Source of the DNA: Pseudomonas sp. 8O
Lineage (GTDB): Bacteria > Pseudomonadota > Gammaproteobacteria > Pseudomonadales > Pseudomonadaceae
Length of the DNA stretch: 64,000 bases
NCBI RefSeq assembly: GCF_902506495.1
Contig: NZ_LR733267.1
Span: 372,001 to 436,000, forward strand
Direction of reading: 5' to 3'
Below are positions 52,048 to 60,276 of the stretch, piece after piece. The position numbers were made by a program, and so were the translations under genes. Positions within the stretch are counted from its first letter, which is position 1, and each line of letters opens with the position of its first letter. The notes beneath the pieces were generated by a model. It worked only from the letters and a program-made list of their open reading frames with translations. It did not search any database and was not told the origin of the DNA.

Positions 52048-53172
52048 ATGACCACTGAAACTCTCGCCAAGACTCCGCTGCACGCTCTGCACCTCGAACT
52101 CGGCGCGCGCATGGTGCCCTTCGCCGGCTACGACATGCCCGTGCAGTACCCGTTGGGCGTGATGAAGGAGCACCTGCACACCCGCGACGCCGCCGGCCTG
52201 TTCGACGTTTCGCACATGGGCCAGATCCTGCTGCGTGGCGAGCACGCTGCGCGCGCTCTGGAAACCCTGGTGCCGGTGGACATCATCGACCTGCCGGTGG
52301 GCATGCAGCGCTACGCCATGTTCACCGATGCCCAGGGCGGCATCCTCGACGACCTGATGGTCGCCAACCTGGGTGACGACACGCTGTACGTGGTGGTCAA
52401 CGCCGCCTGCAAGGATCAGGACCTGGCCCACCTGAAGAAACACATCGGTGAGCAGTGCCAGATCGAGTGCCTGTTCGAGGAGCGCGCCCTGCTCGCCCTG
52501 CAAGGGCCGAAAGCGGTCGACGTGCTGGCCCGCCTGGCGCCGGAAGTAAGCAAGATGACCTTCATGCAGGTCGCCCGCGTGCGCCTGCTGGGCAGCGAGT
52601 GCATCGTCAGCCGCAGCGGTTACACCGGCGAAGACGGTTTCGAGATTTCCGTCGCCGTCGACCAGGCCGAAGCCCTGGCGCGCAGCCTGCTGGCAGAAGT
52701 GGAAGTCGAGGCGATCGGCCTGGGTGCGCGTGATTCGCTGCGCCTGGAAGCCGGCCTGTGCCTCTACGGTCACGACATGAGCAGCGCCACCACGCCAATC
52801 GAAGCCAGCCTGCTGTGGGCCATCTCCAAGGTGCGTCGTGCCGATGGCGAGCGCGCCGGCAACTTCCCGGGTGCCGAACGCGTATTCGAGCAGCAGCAAA
52901 AAGGCGTGGCGCGCAAACGCGTCGGCCTGCTGCCGCAGGAGCGTGTACCGGTGCGTGAAGGCGCGGAAATCGTCGACGCAGACGGCCAGGTGATCGGCCA
53001 GGTGTGCAGCGGCGGCTTCGGCCCGACCCTCGGCGCGCCGGTGGCCATGGGTTACGTCAACGCCAGCCATGTCGCCATCGACAGCGACGTCTGGGCCGTG
53101 GTGCGCGGCAAGCGCGTGGCGATGAAAGTGGCCAAGACCCCGTTCGTGCCGCAGCGCTACTACCGCGGCTGA
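52048..53172 (+). CDS. gcvT: Aminomethyltransferase, T protein
   Basis: A 374-residue folate-dependent T protein: GARMVPFAGYDMPVQYPLGV, HTRDAAGLFDVSHMGQI and VSRSGYTGEDGFEISV. It transfers the methylene from the H protein to THF. It follows glyA directly; in P. aeruginosa sdaA (serine dehydratase) lies between them, and there is no trace of it in the 69-bp gap here. Confidence 0.95.
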   Translation: MTTETLAKTPLHALHLELGARMVPFAGYDMPVQYPLGVMKEHLHTRDAAGLFDVSHMGQILLRGEHAARALETLVPVDIIDLPVGMQRYAMFTDAQGGILDDLMVANLGDDTLYVVVNAACKDQDLAHLKKHIGEQCQIECLFEERALLALQGPKAVDVLARLAPEVSKMTFMQVARVRLLGSECIVSRSGYTGEDGFEISVAVDQAEALARSLLAEVEVEAIGLGARDSLRLEAGLCLYGHDMSSATTPIEASLLWAISKVRRADGERAGNFPGAERVFEQQQKGVARKRVGLLPQERVPVREGAEIVDADGQVIGQVCSGGFGPTLGAPVAMGYVNASHVAIDSDVWAVVRGKRVAMKVAKTPFVPQRYYRG

Positions 53173-53206
53173 TTCGCTCACTTTTCCCGCTCATGGGAAA
53201 GGACAA

Positions 53207-53702
53207 TGGCGTAGGGCCGGTGAAACCCGCCACATAGTCCTGGCGGGTTGCACCCCGCCCTACAGGTCACTGCTTAGTAGCCCGGATGAAATCCGGGGAT
53301 GCCCTCAAAAGCTCCCGGATTGCATCCGGGCTACGGCGTTTCTACCCCCTGATCCGCTCATAGGGCACCCGCTCGCGTCCGGCACGCAGTTCGTAGGGCG
53401 GGTGAAACCCGCCACATAGTCCTGGCGGATTGCACCCGCCCTACAGGTCACTGCTTAGTAGCCCGGATGAAATCCGGGGAAGCCCTCAAAAGCTCCCGGA
53501 TTGCATCCGGGCTACGTCGTTTCTACCCTCTGATCCGCTTATAGGGCACACGCTCGCGTCCGGCGCGCAGTTCGTAGGGCGGGTGAAACCCGCCACATAG
53601 CCCTGGCGGGTTGTACCCGCCCTACGGATGACGGCTCCGTAGCCCGGATGCAATCCGGGGAGGCCCTCAAAAGCTCCAGGATTGCATCCGGGCTACGTCG
53701 TT
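53207..53702. repeat. BIME array with 181-bp period and copied gene tails
   Basis: Alternating GTAGGGCGGGTGAAACCCGCC-type and GTAGCCCGGATGAAATCCGGG-type palindromes, three rounds. Between them, at 53341-53389 and 53522-53570, are two non-coding copies of the last about 15 codons of the FMN reductase gene, whose real end is at 53704. The copies are 181 bp apart, as is the second copy from the gene. Confidence 0.9.
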
Positions 53703-53703
53703 T

Positions 53704-54282
53704 CTACCCTCTGATCCGCTCATAGGGCACCCGCTCGCGCCCGGCGCGTAGTGTCTGTGCCCACCAGTTCAGTTGCACCAGCGTATGCGCCAACGCCGAG
53801 TTGGCCCGTCGTGGTTCACTCAGTTGGCCCTGGTCATCGAACTGTTCCCAGGCATTGGTGAAGCTCACCGAACCACGCACCGTCATCGCGTGCAGCTCTG
53901 CCAGCACCTGGCGCAGTTGCTCCACCGCTCGCAACCCGCCGGACACCCCGCCATAACTGACGAATCCCACCGGCCGCGCTTCCCAGGACGCCGGCACCTC
54001 GTCGATGAACTGCTTGAGCGCCGCCGGATAGCCGTGGTTGTACTCCGGTGTGACGATCAGAAAGGCATCGGCACGCAGCAACTGCTGCAGCGATTGATGC
54101 CGGCGTTCAACAAGCGCCTGCGCCTCGCCAGGCTGGCGAAACATCACGGCCGGATCGACCAGGCTCAGCTCGAATTCGCTGCGCTGCTCGATCTGCTCAC
54201 GCGCCCAGGCCACCACCTGGTCGCAGAAGCGCTCTTCACGCACGCTGCCGTAAATCACTACCAGTCGAATGCGGTCCTGCAT
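53704..54282 (-). CDS. NADPH-dependent FMN reductase
   Basis: A 192-residue flavodoxin-like reductase: VVIYGSVREERFCDQVVAWA (phosphate loop), FLIVTPEYNHGYPAALKQFI and RPVGFVSYGGVSGGLRAVEQ (flavin and NADPH contacts). The start at 54282 follows GAGGGC. Divergent from soxR, with a SoxR box in between and promoter spacing that points to this gene as the SoxR target; a role against redox-cycling compounds or quinones fits. Confidence 0.88.
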   Translation of the reverse strand: MQDRIRLVVIYGSVREERFCDQVVAWAREQIEQRSEFELSLVDPAVMFRQPGEAQALVERRHQSLQQLLRADAFLIVTPEYNHGYPAALKQFIDEVPASWEARPVGFVSYGGVSGGLRAVEQLRQVLAELHAMTVRGSVSFTNAWEQFDDQGQLSEPRRANSALAHTLVQLNWWAQTLRAGRERVPYERIRG

Positions 54283-54317
54283 GGAATTGCCCTCGGTGTT
54301 GTCTATCAAGGCCAGCG

Positions 54318-54348
54318 AGGGTAAAACCTCAACTTAACTTGAGGTCAA
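54318..54348 (-). promoter_or_regulatory. SoxR box in a 19-bp-spaced promoter
   Basis: The palindrome CCTCAACTTAACTTGAGG (54327-54344) is one base off the usual SoxR site. On the minus strand it lies between TTGACC (-35, 54348-54343) and TACCCT (-10, 54323-54318), exactly 19 bp apart, the over-long spacer that SoxR corrects by DNA distortion. The promoter reads into the FMN reductase gene. Confidence 0.82.
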
Positions 54349-54360
54349 CAGGAATTTCTC

Positions 54361-54819
54361 ATGGACATGCATCGCGCCTTTCACGAACGTCCGCTGAGCG
54401 TCGGCCAGGTAGCCGAGCGCAGTGGCGTGGCGGTTTCCACACTGCATTTCTACGAAGCCAAGGGTTTGATCCACAGCCAACGCAATGCCGGTAATCAGCG
54501 ACGTTATCGGCGCGATGTGCTGCGCCGCGTAGCGCTCATCAAGGTGGCGCAGCGCCTGGGTATTCCCCTGGCAGATATCGGTTTGGCGCTGAGCACGCTG
54601 CCTTGCGACCACATCCCCACGGCTGCGGACTGGCAGCGACTGTCAGCGCAGTGGCAGCACGACCTGGACGCACGCATCGAGCAAATGACGCGGCTACGCG
54701 ACCAGCTCACCGGCTGTATCGGTTGCGGTTGCCTGTCGATGCAGGACTGCCCACTGCGCAACCCCAGCGACGAACTCGGTGAACAGGGCGCAGGGGCACG
54801 TCTGCTGGAGACGCATTAA
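54361..54819 (+). CDS. soxR: Redox-sensing regulator SoxR
   Basis: A 152-residue MerR-family protein with HTH (LSVGQVAERSGVAVSTLHFY) and the [2Fe-2S] cysteine cluster CIGCGCLSMQDCPLRNPSD near the C-terminus, which defines SoxR. In pseudomonads SoxR responds to redox-active metabolites rather than controlling soxS. It overlaps the convergent isomerase gene by 4 bp. Confidence 0.95.
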   Translation: MDMHRAFHERPLSVGQVAERSGVAVSTLHFYEAKGLIHSQRNAGNQRRYRRDVLRRVALIKVAQRLGIPLADIGLALSTLPCDHIPTAADWQRLSAQWQHDLDARIEQMTRLRDQLTGCIGCGCLSMQDCPLRNPSDELGEQGAGARLLETH

Positions 54820-55169
54820 TCGTCCAGGCAGTTGCGCCTGTTGCTGAACACCTCGCGGCAAATGTCGCGCACGTCCAGGGAGATCGCCGGCACCTGCGGC
54901 AGGCGCTCGACCAGTGCGCGCACGATACGTCGCGACAGCGCCCGCTTGTCGTCATCGCTGCGCCCGGCCAGCACGTAGAAGATCAGGTGCACGAACAACC
55001 CCGGCTCGCCACCCACGCAGTGGTGCTCGTACAGGCTCAGGCGCACCTTGACCTCGCCGGGCTGGAACAGCCCCGCCTCAGCTGCCTGGTCATGCACCAG
55101 TTGCACCAGCTCCTGCGGTGCAATCAGCTCACTCACCTCGCGGGCGGTTTCGATCAGGCAATGCGGCAT
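54816..55169 (-). CDS. 5-carboxymethyl-2-hydroxymuconate isomerase family protein
   Basis: A 117-residue protein starting MPHCLIE, with the Pro2 that acts as base in this tautomerase-type family, and a typical body (LYEHHCVGGEPGLFVHLIFY, RRIVRALVERLP). Real CHMI enzymes work in homoprotocatechuate degradation; no other hpa gene is near, so it may have another substrate. Confidence 0.8.
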   Translation of the reverse strand: MPHCLIETAREVSELIAPQELVQLVHDQAAEAGLFQPGEVKVRLSLYEHHCVGGEPGLFVHLIFYVLAGRSDDDKRALSRRIVRALVERLPQVPAISLDVRDICREVFSNRRNCLDD

Positions 55170-55332
55170 GGATAAACCCTAGAGGTAAGTGAATTTGTCA
55201 TACGTTATCACACAACAAATTCGATACCAGATGGTTTACCGGCTCTGCACGGAACCGCGCTGAAAGCCCATGGCATCGCCAATAGCACCGCTATACGGGG
55301 AAAACCTCCTCAGACTTTCGTCTAGCCATACG

Positions 55333-55362
55333 TTGACAAGCAATAAAAAGGCTGTCGATAAT
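55333..55362 (+). promoter_or_regulatory. Strong sigma-70 promoter upstream of the OprD porin
   Basis: TTGACA (55333-55338), an 18-bp spacer, and GATAAT (55357-55362). The transcript would begin near 55369 and carry a leader of about 284 bases before the porin ATG, including a short ORF and a GC hairpin. Confidence 0.7.
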
Positions 55363-55419
55363 CCAGCAAGTTGTATGACGACATATAACAACGATAACAA
55401 CAAGAATCAGGGCCATGAC

Positions 55420-55515
55420 ATGACTATCCTCGCCTCTCCCTCAGCGCAGCAGCCCCTCGCCTGCTCGGCACCCATCGCCGCCACACGCCACAGAACCGGA
55501 TTCGCCGGAGGCTGA
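55420..55515 (+). CDS. Possible 31-residue leader ORF
   Basis: ATG at 55420 opens 31 codons (MTILASPSAQQPLACSAPIA...) in the porin leader. The upstream CAGGG is a weak ribosome site. It is followed by a CCGGCCGCGTTCGGCCGG hairpin at about 55532-55549. It could be an upstream regulatory ORF, or chance. Confidence 0.25.
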   Translation: MTILASPSAQQPLACSAPIAATRHRTGFAGG

Positions 55516-55652
55516 CGTCAGCCACCAGCAATGACCGGCCGCGTTCGGCCGGGCTATCGCCCTCTACGGGGCAAACACAACATTCCCATCATGCAGGTCC
55601 TGATGCAGACCGGCAGGGGATGGTTCGTTCAAAAACTGGGAGCACAACAACA

Positions 55653-56912
55653 ATGACCGCACGCAACATCATTCCATTGGCCCTGCTCGGCAGCACGGCT
55701 CTGGCCCTGGTTATGCCGACCACCACGCACGCTGCCGGCTTCGTCGAAGACGCCAAGGTCACCCTCGGCCTGCGCAACTACTACTTCAACCGCAACTACC
55801 TGAACAGCACCGATCCGGTGATCCGTGGCGAGCGCCAGGGCCAGGCCGAAGGCTGGACGCAGAACTTCATCCTCGATGCCCGCTCCGGTTTCACTCAGGG
55901 CACTGTCGGCTTTGGCCTCGATGTGCTCGGTCTGTACAGCATCAAGCTGGATGGCAACCGTGGCGCCGCCAACACCCAACTGATGCCGATCCACGATGAT
56001 GGCCAGGCCGCCGACCAGTTCGGCCGCACCGCCGTAGCTGCCAAGGCCAAGATTTCCAAGACCGAACTGAAGGTCGGCGAATGGTTCGCCGTGCTGCCGA
56101 TCCTGCGCGCCGACGACGGTCGTTCGCTGCCGCAAACCTTCCAGGGCGCCCAGCTGACTTCCAACGAGATCGATGGCCTGACCCTGTACGGCGGCCAGTT
56201 CTGGAAGAACAGCCAGCGCAACGATGCCAGCCGTGAAGACATGTCGTTCGGTGGCGTGGAGGGCGACGACTTCAACTTCGGTGGCGGTGAGTTCCGTTTC
56301 AACGGCAACAACACCATGGTCGGCGCCTGGCACGCTCGCCTGGAAGACGTTTATCAGCAGAGCTTCCTGCAGTTGACCCACAGCCAGCCTGTCGGTGACT
56401 GGGTACTGGGCGCCAACCTCGGCTACTTCAACGGCAAGGACGAAGGCGCGGCCAAGGCCGGCGACCTGGACAACAAGGTGTATCAAGGTGCGCTGTCGGC
56501 CAAGAGAGGCAACAACGCCTTCCAGGTCACCTACCAGCGACTGAGCGGTGACACCAAGTTCCTGCGTATCGACGGCGCCAGTGGCGGCTCGCTGGTCAAC
56601 GACGGTTTCCTGTCGGCGTTCGACAGCCCCGAGGAGCGTTCCTGGCAGTTGCGTCATGACTACAACTTCGCCGGCCTCGGCATCCCGGGCCTGACCCTGA
56701 TGAACCGCTACACCAGCGGCTCCAATATCCATGCCGGCGGCCGTACCGATGCCGAAGAATGGAGTCGTGAAACCGAACTGGCCTACACCATTCAGGAAGG
56801 CACCCTGAAGAACCTCAACGTTCGCTGGCGTAACTCCGACGTCCGCCGTGACGTTGGCCAGGATCTGCACGAGAACCGTCTGATCATCAACTATCCGCTG
56901 TCGATTCTGTAA
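55653..56912 (+). CDS. OprD-family outer-membrane porin
   Basis: A 419-residue porin with signal peptide (cleavage after ...PTTTHA) and the OprD-family N-terminus (GFVEDAKVTLGLRNYYFNRN), followed by amphipathic beta strands to the C-terminus (LIINYPLSIL). OprD/Opd/Occ porins admit basic amino acids or carboxylates; subgroup not determined. The start at 55653 opens the signal peptide; an ATG 33 bp upstream is less likely. A clear terminator follows. Confidence 0.9.
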   Translation: MTARNIIPLALLGSTALALVMPTTTHAAGFVEDAKVTLGLRNYYFNRNYLNSTDPVIRGERQGQAEGWTQNFILDARSGFTQGTVGFGLDVLGLYSIKLDGNRGAANTQLMPIHDDGQAADQFGRTAVAAKAKISKTELKVGEWFAVLPILRADDGRSLPQTFQGAQLTSNEIDGLTLYGGQFWKNSQRNDASREDMSFGGVEGDDFNFGGGEFRFNGNNTMVGAWHARLEDVYQQSFLQLTHSQPVGDWVLGANLGYFNGKDEGAAKAGDLDNKVYQGALSAKRGNNAFQVTYQRLSGDTKFLRIDGASGGSLVNDGFLSAFDSPEERSWQLRHDYNFAGLGIPGLTLMNRYTSGSNIHAGGRTDAEEWSRETELAYTIQEGTLKNLNVRWRNSDVRRDVGQDLHENRLIINYPLSIL

Positions 56913-56965
56913 TACCGGACGCATCACTGCGTCCTATTGACTCCTGTGTGTTAACGGCACTTTAT

Positions 56966-56991
56966 GCCCGTCCTCGTGACGGGCTTTTTTT
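56966..56991 (+). terminator. Intrinsic terminator of the porin gene
   Basis: GCCCGTC / GACGGGC stem with a 5-base loop followed by seven Ts. Confidence 0.9.
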
Positions 56992-57044
56992 ACCTGGAAA
57001 ATGGCTGCCTCTCCCCGACCGCACAGGCAGCTTGCCTTGGGAAA

Positions 57045-57113
57045 ACGTAGGGTGGATGTCGCTCTTTACATCCACCAGAGCGGTGGATCGGTGAAGCGTG
57101 ATCCACCCTACCT
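57045..57113. repeat. REP-type palindrome
   Basis: GTAGGGTGGATGTCGCTCTT ... GTGATCCACCCTAC, the same family as near 7258 and 21850. It lies between the convergent porin and carboxypeptidase genes. Confidence 0.75.
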
Positions 57114-57148
57114 GTCATGCGCATCGATGATGCGGAACACATGGCACC

Positions 57149-58276
57149 CTACCTCAAGGTCGCGACCATCTGCGCCAGCACGGTCAACACATCCTGCCCC
57201 AGCTTCTGCGAGCGTGCGCCATTCCAGGCGGTGCGCGGCTGTGGGCTGTCGTCGTGGTCCTTGAACGGCATCTCGATGGTGAACGACAGGCAATCGAAGG
57301 CCTGGCCCACGGCGTTGCAGGCCAGGGTCAGGTTGGCCTTGCCTGGCTCGTCACGCGGATAACCGAAACGGGTCTGGAACTCGGCGCCGATACCAACCAG
57401 GCGGCTACGGAACTCTTCTTCCAGCGCAGCCAGCCGTGGGGTATAGCCCGGATTACCCTCGCAACCGGCGGTGAACACGTGAGGGATCTCTTCGTCGCCA
57501 TGAATATCGAGGAACAGATCGACGCCGATGCGCTGCATGTGCTGCAGCACGAACAACACCTCGGGGCTACGCTCGGAGCTGGCTGACTGCCAGGCGCGAT
57601 TGAGGTCCTGCCCGGCATGGTTGGTACGCAGATGACCGCGATAGGCACCGTCCGGGTTCATGTTCGGCACCAGATAGAACTCGGCCTCGGCCAACAGCGC
57701 GGCGATCTCGGCATCCTGTGGATCCTGTAAACGCTCGATCAGCCCCTCCATGAACCACTCGGCCATATGCTCACCCGGATGCTGCTGGGCGATGATCCAC
57801 AGTTTGCGCGCAGCGCCAGCCTGGCCACCGATACGCAGCAACTGGATATCACGGCCTTCCAGACTTCTGCCGCTGGCCACCAGCTCGGCGCCGCGCTCCA
57901 GCGCGTTGGCAATCAGGCGTTCATGCCGCGCTCGCGGGTAGGGCTCGAAATAGGCGAACCAGATGCCCTCGTGCTCGGCCTGCAACTCGAAGTGCAGTTG
58001 ACCATCCTGATAACGGGTCGGCACACGAAACCAGTCCTGCTGGTCGTAACTGGCCACAGCCTGGTAACCGTCCCAGGCACGGTTGTAGGCCGACTGCCCG
58101 GCGTTGGTCAGACAAAATCCATAACCCTGACCAGGCTGGAGGCCATCGACCTGAAAGTGAAACCACTGGAAATGATGGCTGTTGAGGTCCGGCCGCATGG
58201 CCAGCAGTACGCGCTGCGGGTCACTGGCGTCGATGACCTGAATGTTGCCACTGTCGAAATCCGCGCTGATCTTCAT
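57149..58276 (-). CDS. M14 metallocarboxypeptidase, cytosolic (CCP-like)
   Basis: A 375-residue enzyme: N-terminal beta-sandwich typical of cytosolic carboxypeptidases (residues 1-120), then the M14 domain with zinc motif QQHPGEHMAEWF, substrate NPDGAYRGHLRTN and LNRAW, third zinc ligand in LFLDIHGDEE, and the catalytic Glu in SFTIEMPFKD. No signal peptide, so cytoplasmic. Bacterial CCPs resemble eukaryotic deglutamylases; the substrate here is unknown. Confidence 0.88.
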   Translation of the reverse strand: MKISADFDSGNIQVIDASDPQRVLLAMRPDLNSHHFQWFHFQVDGLQPGQGYGFCLTNAGQSAYNRAWDGYQAVASYDQQDWFRVPTRYQDGQLHFELQAEHEGIWFAYFEPYPRARHERLIANALERGAELVASGRSLEGRDIQLLRIGGQAGAARKLWIIAQQHPGEHMAEWFMEGLIERLQDPQDAEIAALLAEAEFYLVPNMNPDGAYRGHLRTNHAGQDLNRAWQSASSERSPEVLFVLQHMQRIGVDLFLDIHGDEEIPHVFTAGCEGNPGYTPRLAALEEEFRSRLVGIGAEFQTRFGYPRDEPGKANLTLACNAVGQAFDCLSFTIEMPFKDHDDSPQPRTAWNGARSQKLGQDVLTVLAQMVATLR

Positions 58277-58426
58277 GACTACCTCGTAAGCGAAATCAGC
58301 GCTCAGGATTGCAGTTCAGGACGCGAGTGTGAAGTCGACACTGCACAGACGGATCAGAGCGAACTAAGGTGAGCGAGGCAGGCCTAATAGCGACTTGCCC
58401 TGTTTATTGCCTACGGAGTCACTGCC

Positions 58427-58963
58427 ATGCCCAGCCCGATCAGCCCGCTTCACGCCATCACCGCCCTGCTCGCCATCGCGCTGCTGGCGGGCTGCGCCGG
58501 GCGGGAAGCCGACTCCGCCGCACCGGAAAAACAGCCGCAGGTCGAACAGCCCGTCCCCCAGACCGAGCAGGATCAGCTGCGCCAACAAGCCCAACGCGGT
58601 GATCTGGAAAGCCAGTTCCAGCTCGGCAGCAGCTACTTCGTCGGTCAGCCGGAGAAGAACCTCAAGCAGGCCGAATATTGGTGGAAGCAGGCCGCAGACA
58701 AGGGCCACGCCATGGCTGCGGTCAGCCTGGCCTACCTCTATACCGGGCGCGACGCCCCTGAGTTCGCCAACCAGCGTGACATGCTCAAATACCTCAACCA
58801 GTCAGCCGCTGCGGGCAACCCGATGGCGCAGCATGTGCTGGGCAATCTCTACCGTCGCGGCGAAGGTGGCGTATCGCGCGATCCCGACCAGGCCCAGCGC
58901 CTGTACCAGAGTGCCTGCCAGCAGCGCTACGAGCCTTCCTGCGCGGCGCTGGGCCAGCAGTGA
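58427..58963 (+). CDS. Sel1-repeat lipoprotein
   Basis: A 178-residue protein with lipobox LLAGCAG (Cys about 23), a Pro/Gln/Glu-rich linker, then Sel1/TPR-like repeats (AEYWWKQAADKGHAMAAVSL, MLKYLNQSAAAGNPMAQHVL, AQRLYQSACQQRYEPSCAAL). Likely an envelope scaffold protein. ATG at 58427 follows GGAG. Confidence 0.85.
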   Translation: MPSPISPLHAITALLAIALLAGCAGREADSAAPEKQPQVEQPVPQTEQDQLRQQAQRGDLESQFQLGSSYFVGQPEKNLKQAEYWWKQAADKGHAMAAVSLAYLYTGRDAPEFANQRDMLKYLNQSAAAGNPMAQHVLGNLYRRGEGGVSRDPDQAQRLYQSACQQRYEPSCAALGQQ

Positions 58964-58970
58964 CGAAGGT

Positions 58971-59354
58971 TCAGACGTAACAGGCCACCTCGACGTTGTA
59001 GCCATCGGGGTCAAGCACGAAGGCGGCGTAGTAGCCATATTCTTCGCGCAGGCCGGGCTGGCCATTGTCTTCGCCACCGGCCTGCAACGCCGCGGCATGG
59101 AAGGCTTGCACTGTCGCCTGGCTGTCGGCACGCAGGCAAAAATGCGTCAGCGGCTCACACTGACCACGTCCGGGGGCGGAACTGAGCAGGTAAAGCACGG
59201 CCTGCTCCTCGGCCTGCGGACCGAAGCCGGCGGCCAACCCCGCGCCATGCTCGCCGTCGTATTTCAGCTCGTAGCCCAAAGGCGCCAGGGCCGCCTGATA
59301 CCAGGCGCGACTGCGGCGAAAGTTGGCCACGGTGATACAAAGATGGTCGATCAT
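58971..59354 (-). CDS. VOC-family (glyoxalase/dioxygenase-like) protein
   Basis: A 127-residue vicinal-oxygen-chelate protein: MIDHLCITVANFRRSRAWYQ and a C-terminal half with YAAFVLDPDGYNVEVACY, giving one metal-binding His/Glu set. Start 59354 follows TGAGG; the upstream Met at 59387 lacks signals. It lies 20 bp after the GST gene in the same orientation, so co-transcribed. Substrate unknown. Confidence 0.82.
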   Translation of the reverse strand: MIDHLCITVANFRRSRAWYQAALAPLGYELKYDGEHGAGLAAGFGPQAEEQAVLYLLSSAPGRGQCEPLTHFCLRADSQATVQAFHAAALQAGGEDNGQPGLREEYGYYAAFVLDPDGYNVEVACYV

Positions 59355-59374
59355 CGAAACCTCACCATAGGTTT

Positions 59375-60085
59375 TCAGGCTGCGCACAACCCTTCGCGCA
59401 GTTGTTGGAAGCCCACATGGCCGAGGAAGCCGCCAGCGCCCTCAACCGTTATGCCCTGCTCGATCGCATGAGCGAAACGCGCCGCTGGATCGTTGGCGAG
59501 CCGATCCAGGTGGCGGGCCAGATGCGAGTAGTCGTGTCGCAGATCGAACAACTGGTGGTAGTCGACCCAGCGGCCAACACCGCTCAGGTAGGCATCCGCC
59601 AGACTGCGGCGCTGACCCAGCAGCCAGTCGCGCTCGCTGAGCAGCCGATCAAGATAACGACAGCCCGCCACCACCTGCTCTGCGCCGAGGCTGCGCAACA
59701 GCTCGCGCTGCGGCTCGTCCAGCTCAGCCTTTTCATAAGCCAACCACAGCGGGTTGAAGGCGGAGAAAAAGTCGGTCACCAGGTAGGACAGCATCTGGTT
59801 GAGTGCATCGAATTCGTCGCTGCCCTGCCGTGGCCCCAGCGGCGTATCCACTGACCGCGCCGCCAGGTTCAGGAGAATGGCCAGGCTCTCGCTCAGGAAC
59901 TCGCCGTTCTCCAGCAGCAGCGCGGGCGTCTGATAGAGCGGGTTGATCCGCTCGAAAAGCGGGTCCCAGGGTTGCTCGAGCATCTCGACCCGGCACAGTC
60001 GATAAGGTTGGCCGAGCCACTCGAGGGCTACGATCGAGCCGAACGAACAGCCTTGCGGAACGCCGTAGAACAGTATCGGTTGCAT
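59375..60085 (-). CDS. Glutathione S-transferase family protein
   Basis: A 236-residue protein with an N-terminal thioredoxin-like domain (LFYGVPQGCSFGSIVALEWL, NPLYQTPALLLENGEFLSES) and an all-helical C-terminal domain. The ATG at 60085 follows AAGGAG. It is divergent from the WYL regulator at 60277, which may control it. Role probably detoxification. Confidence 0.85.
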   Translation of the reverse strand: MQPILFYGVPQGCSFGSIVALEWLGQPYRLCRVEMLEQPWDPLFERINPLYQTPALLLENGEFLSESLAILLNLAARSVDTPLGPRQGSDEFDALNQMLSYLVTDFFSAFNPLWLAYEKAELDEPQRELLRSLGAEQVVAGCRYLDRLLSERDWLLGQRRSLADAYLSGVGRWVDYHQLFDLRHDYSHLARHLDRLANDPAARFAHAIEQGITVEGAGGFLGHVGFQQLREGLCAA

Positions 60086-60276
60086 AAGGGTTACTCCTTG
60101 TCTGCTGGTGGCCGACACGCCTTTGGCGTCGACCTACCTCCAGACTAAGAGCCAATTAGGCTATATTCCGCCCTAATAAAATCGCCTAGCGCTGTTTTTG
60201 TTGAGTGTGCGCGCAGCAAGACAGCTAAAGGTTTGCCCGGTGCGCACTGCGCGCCCTACGGAGCCTGCGATCGCCT

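Noticed and set aside
53207..53702. CRISPR-like regular repeats
   Set aside because: The units are palindromic REPs with a 181-bp period and copied gene tails; no short spacers and no cas genes.
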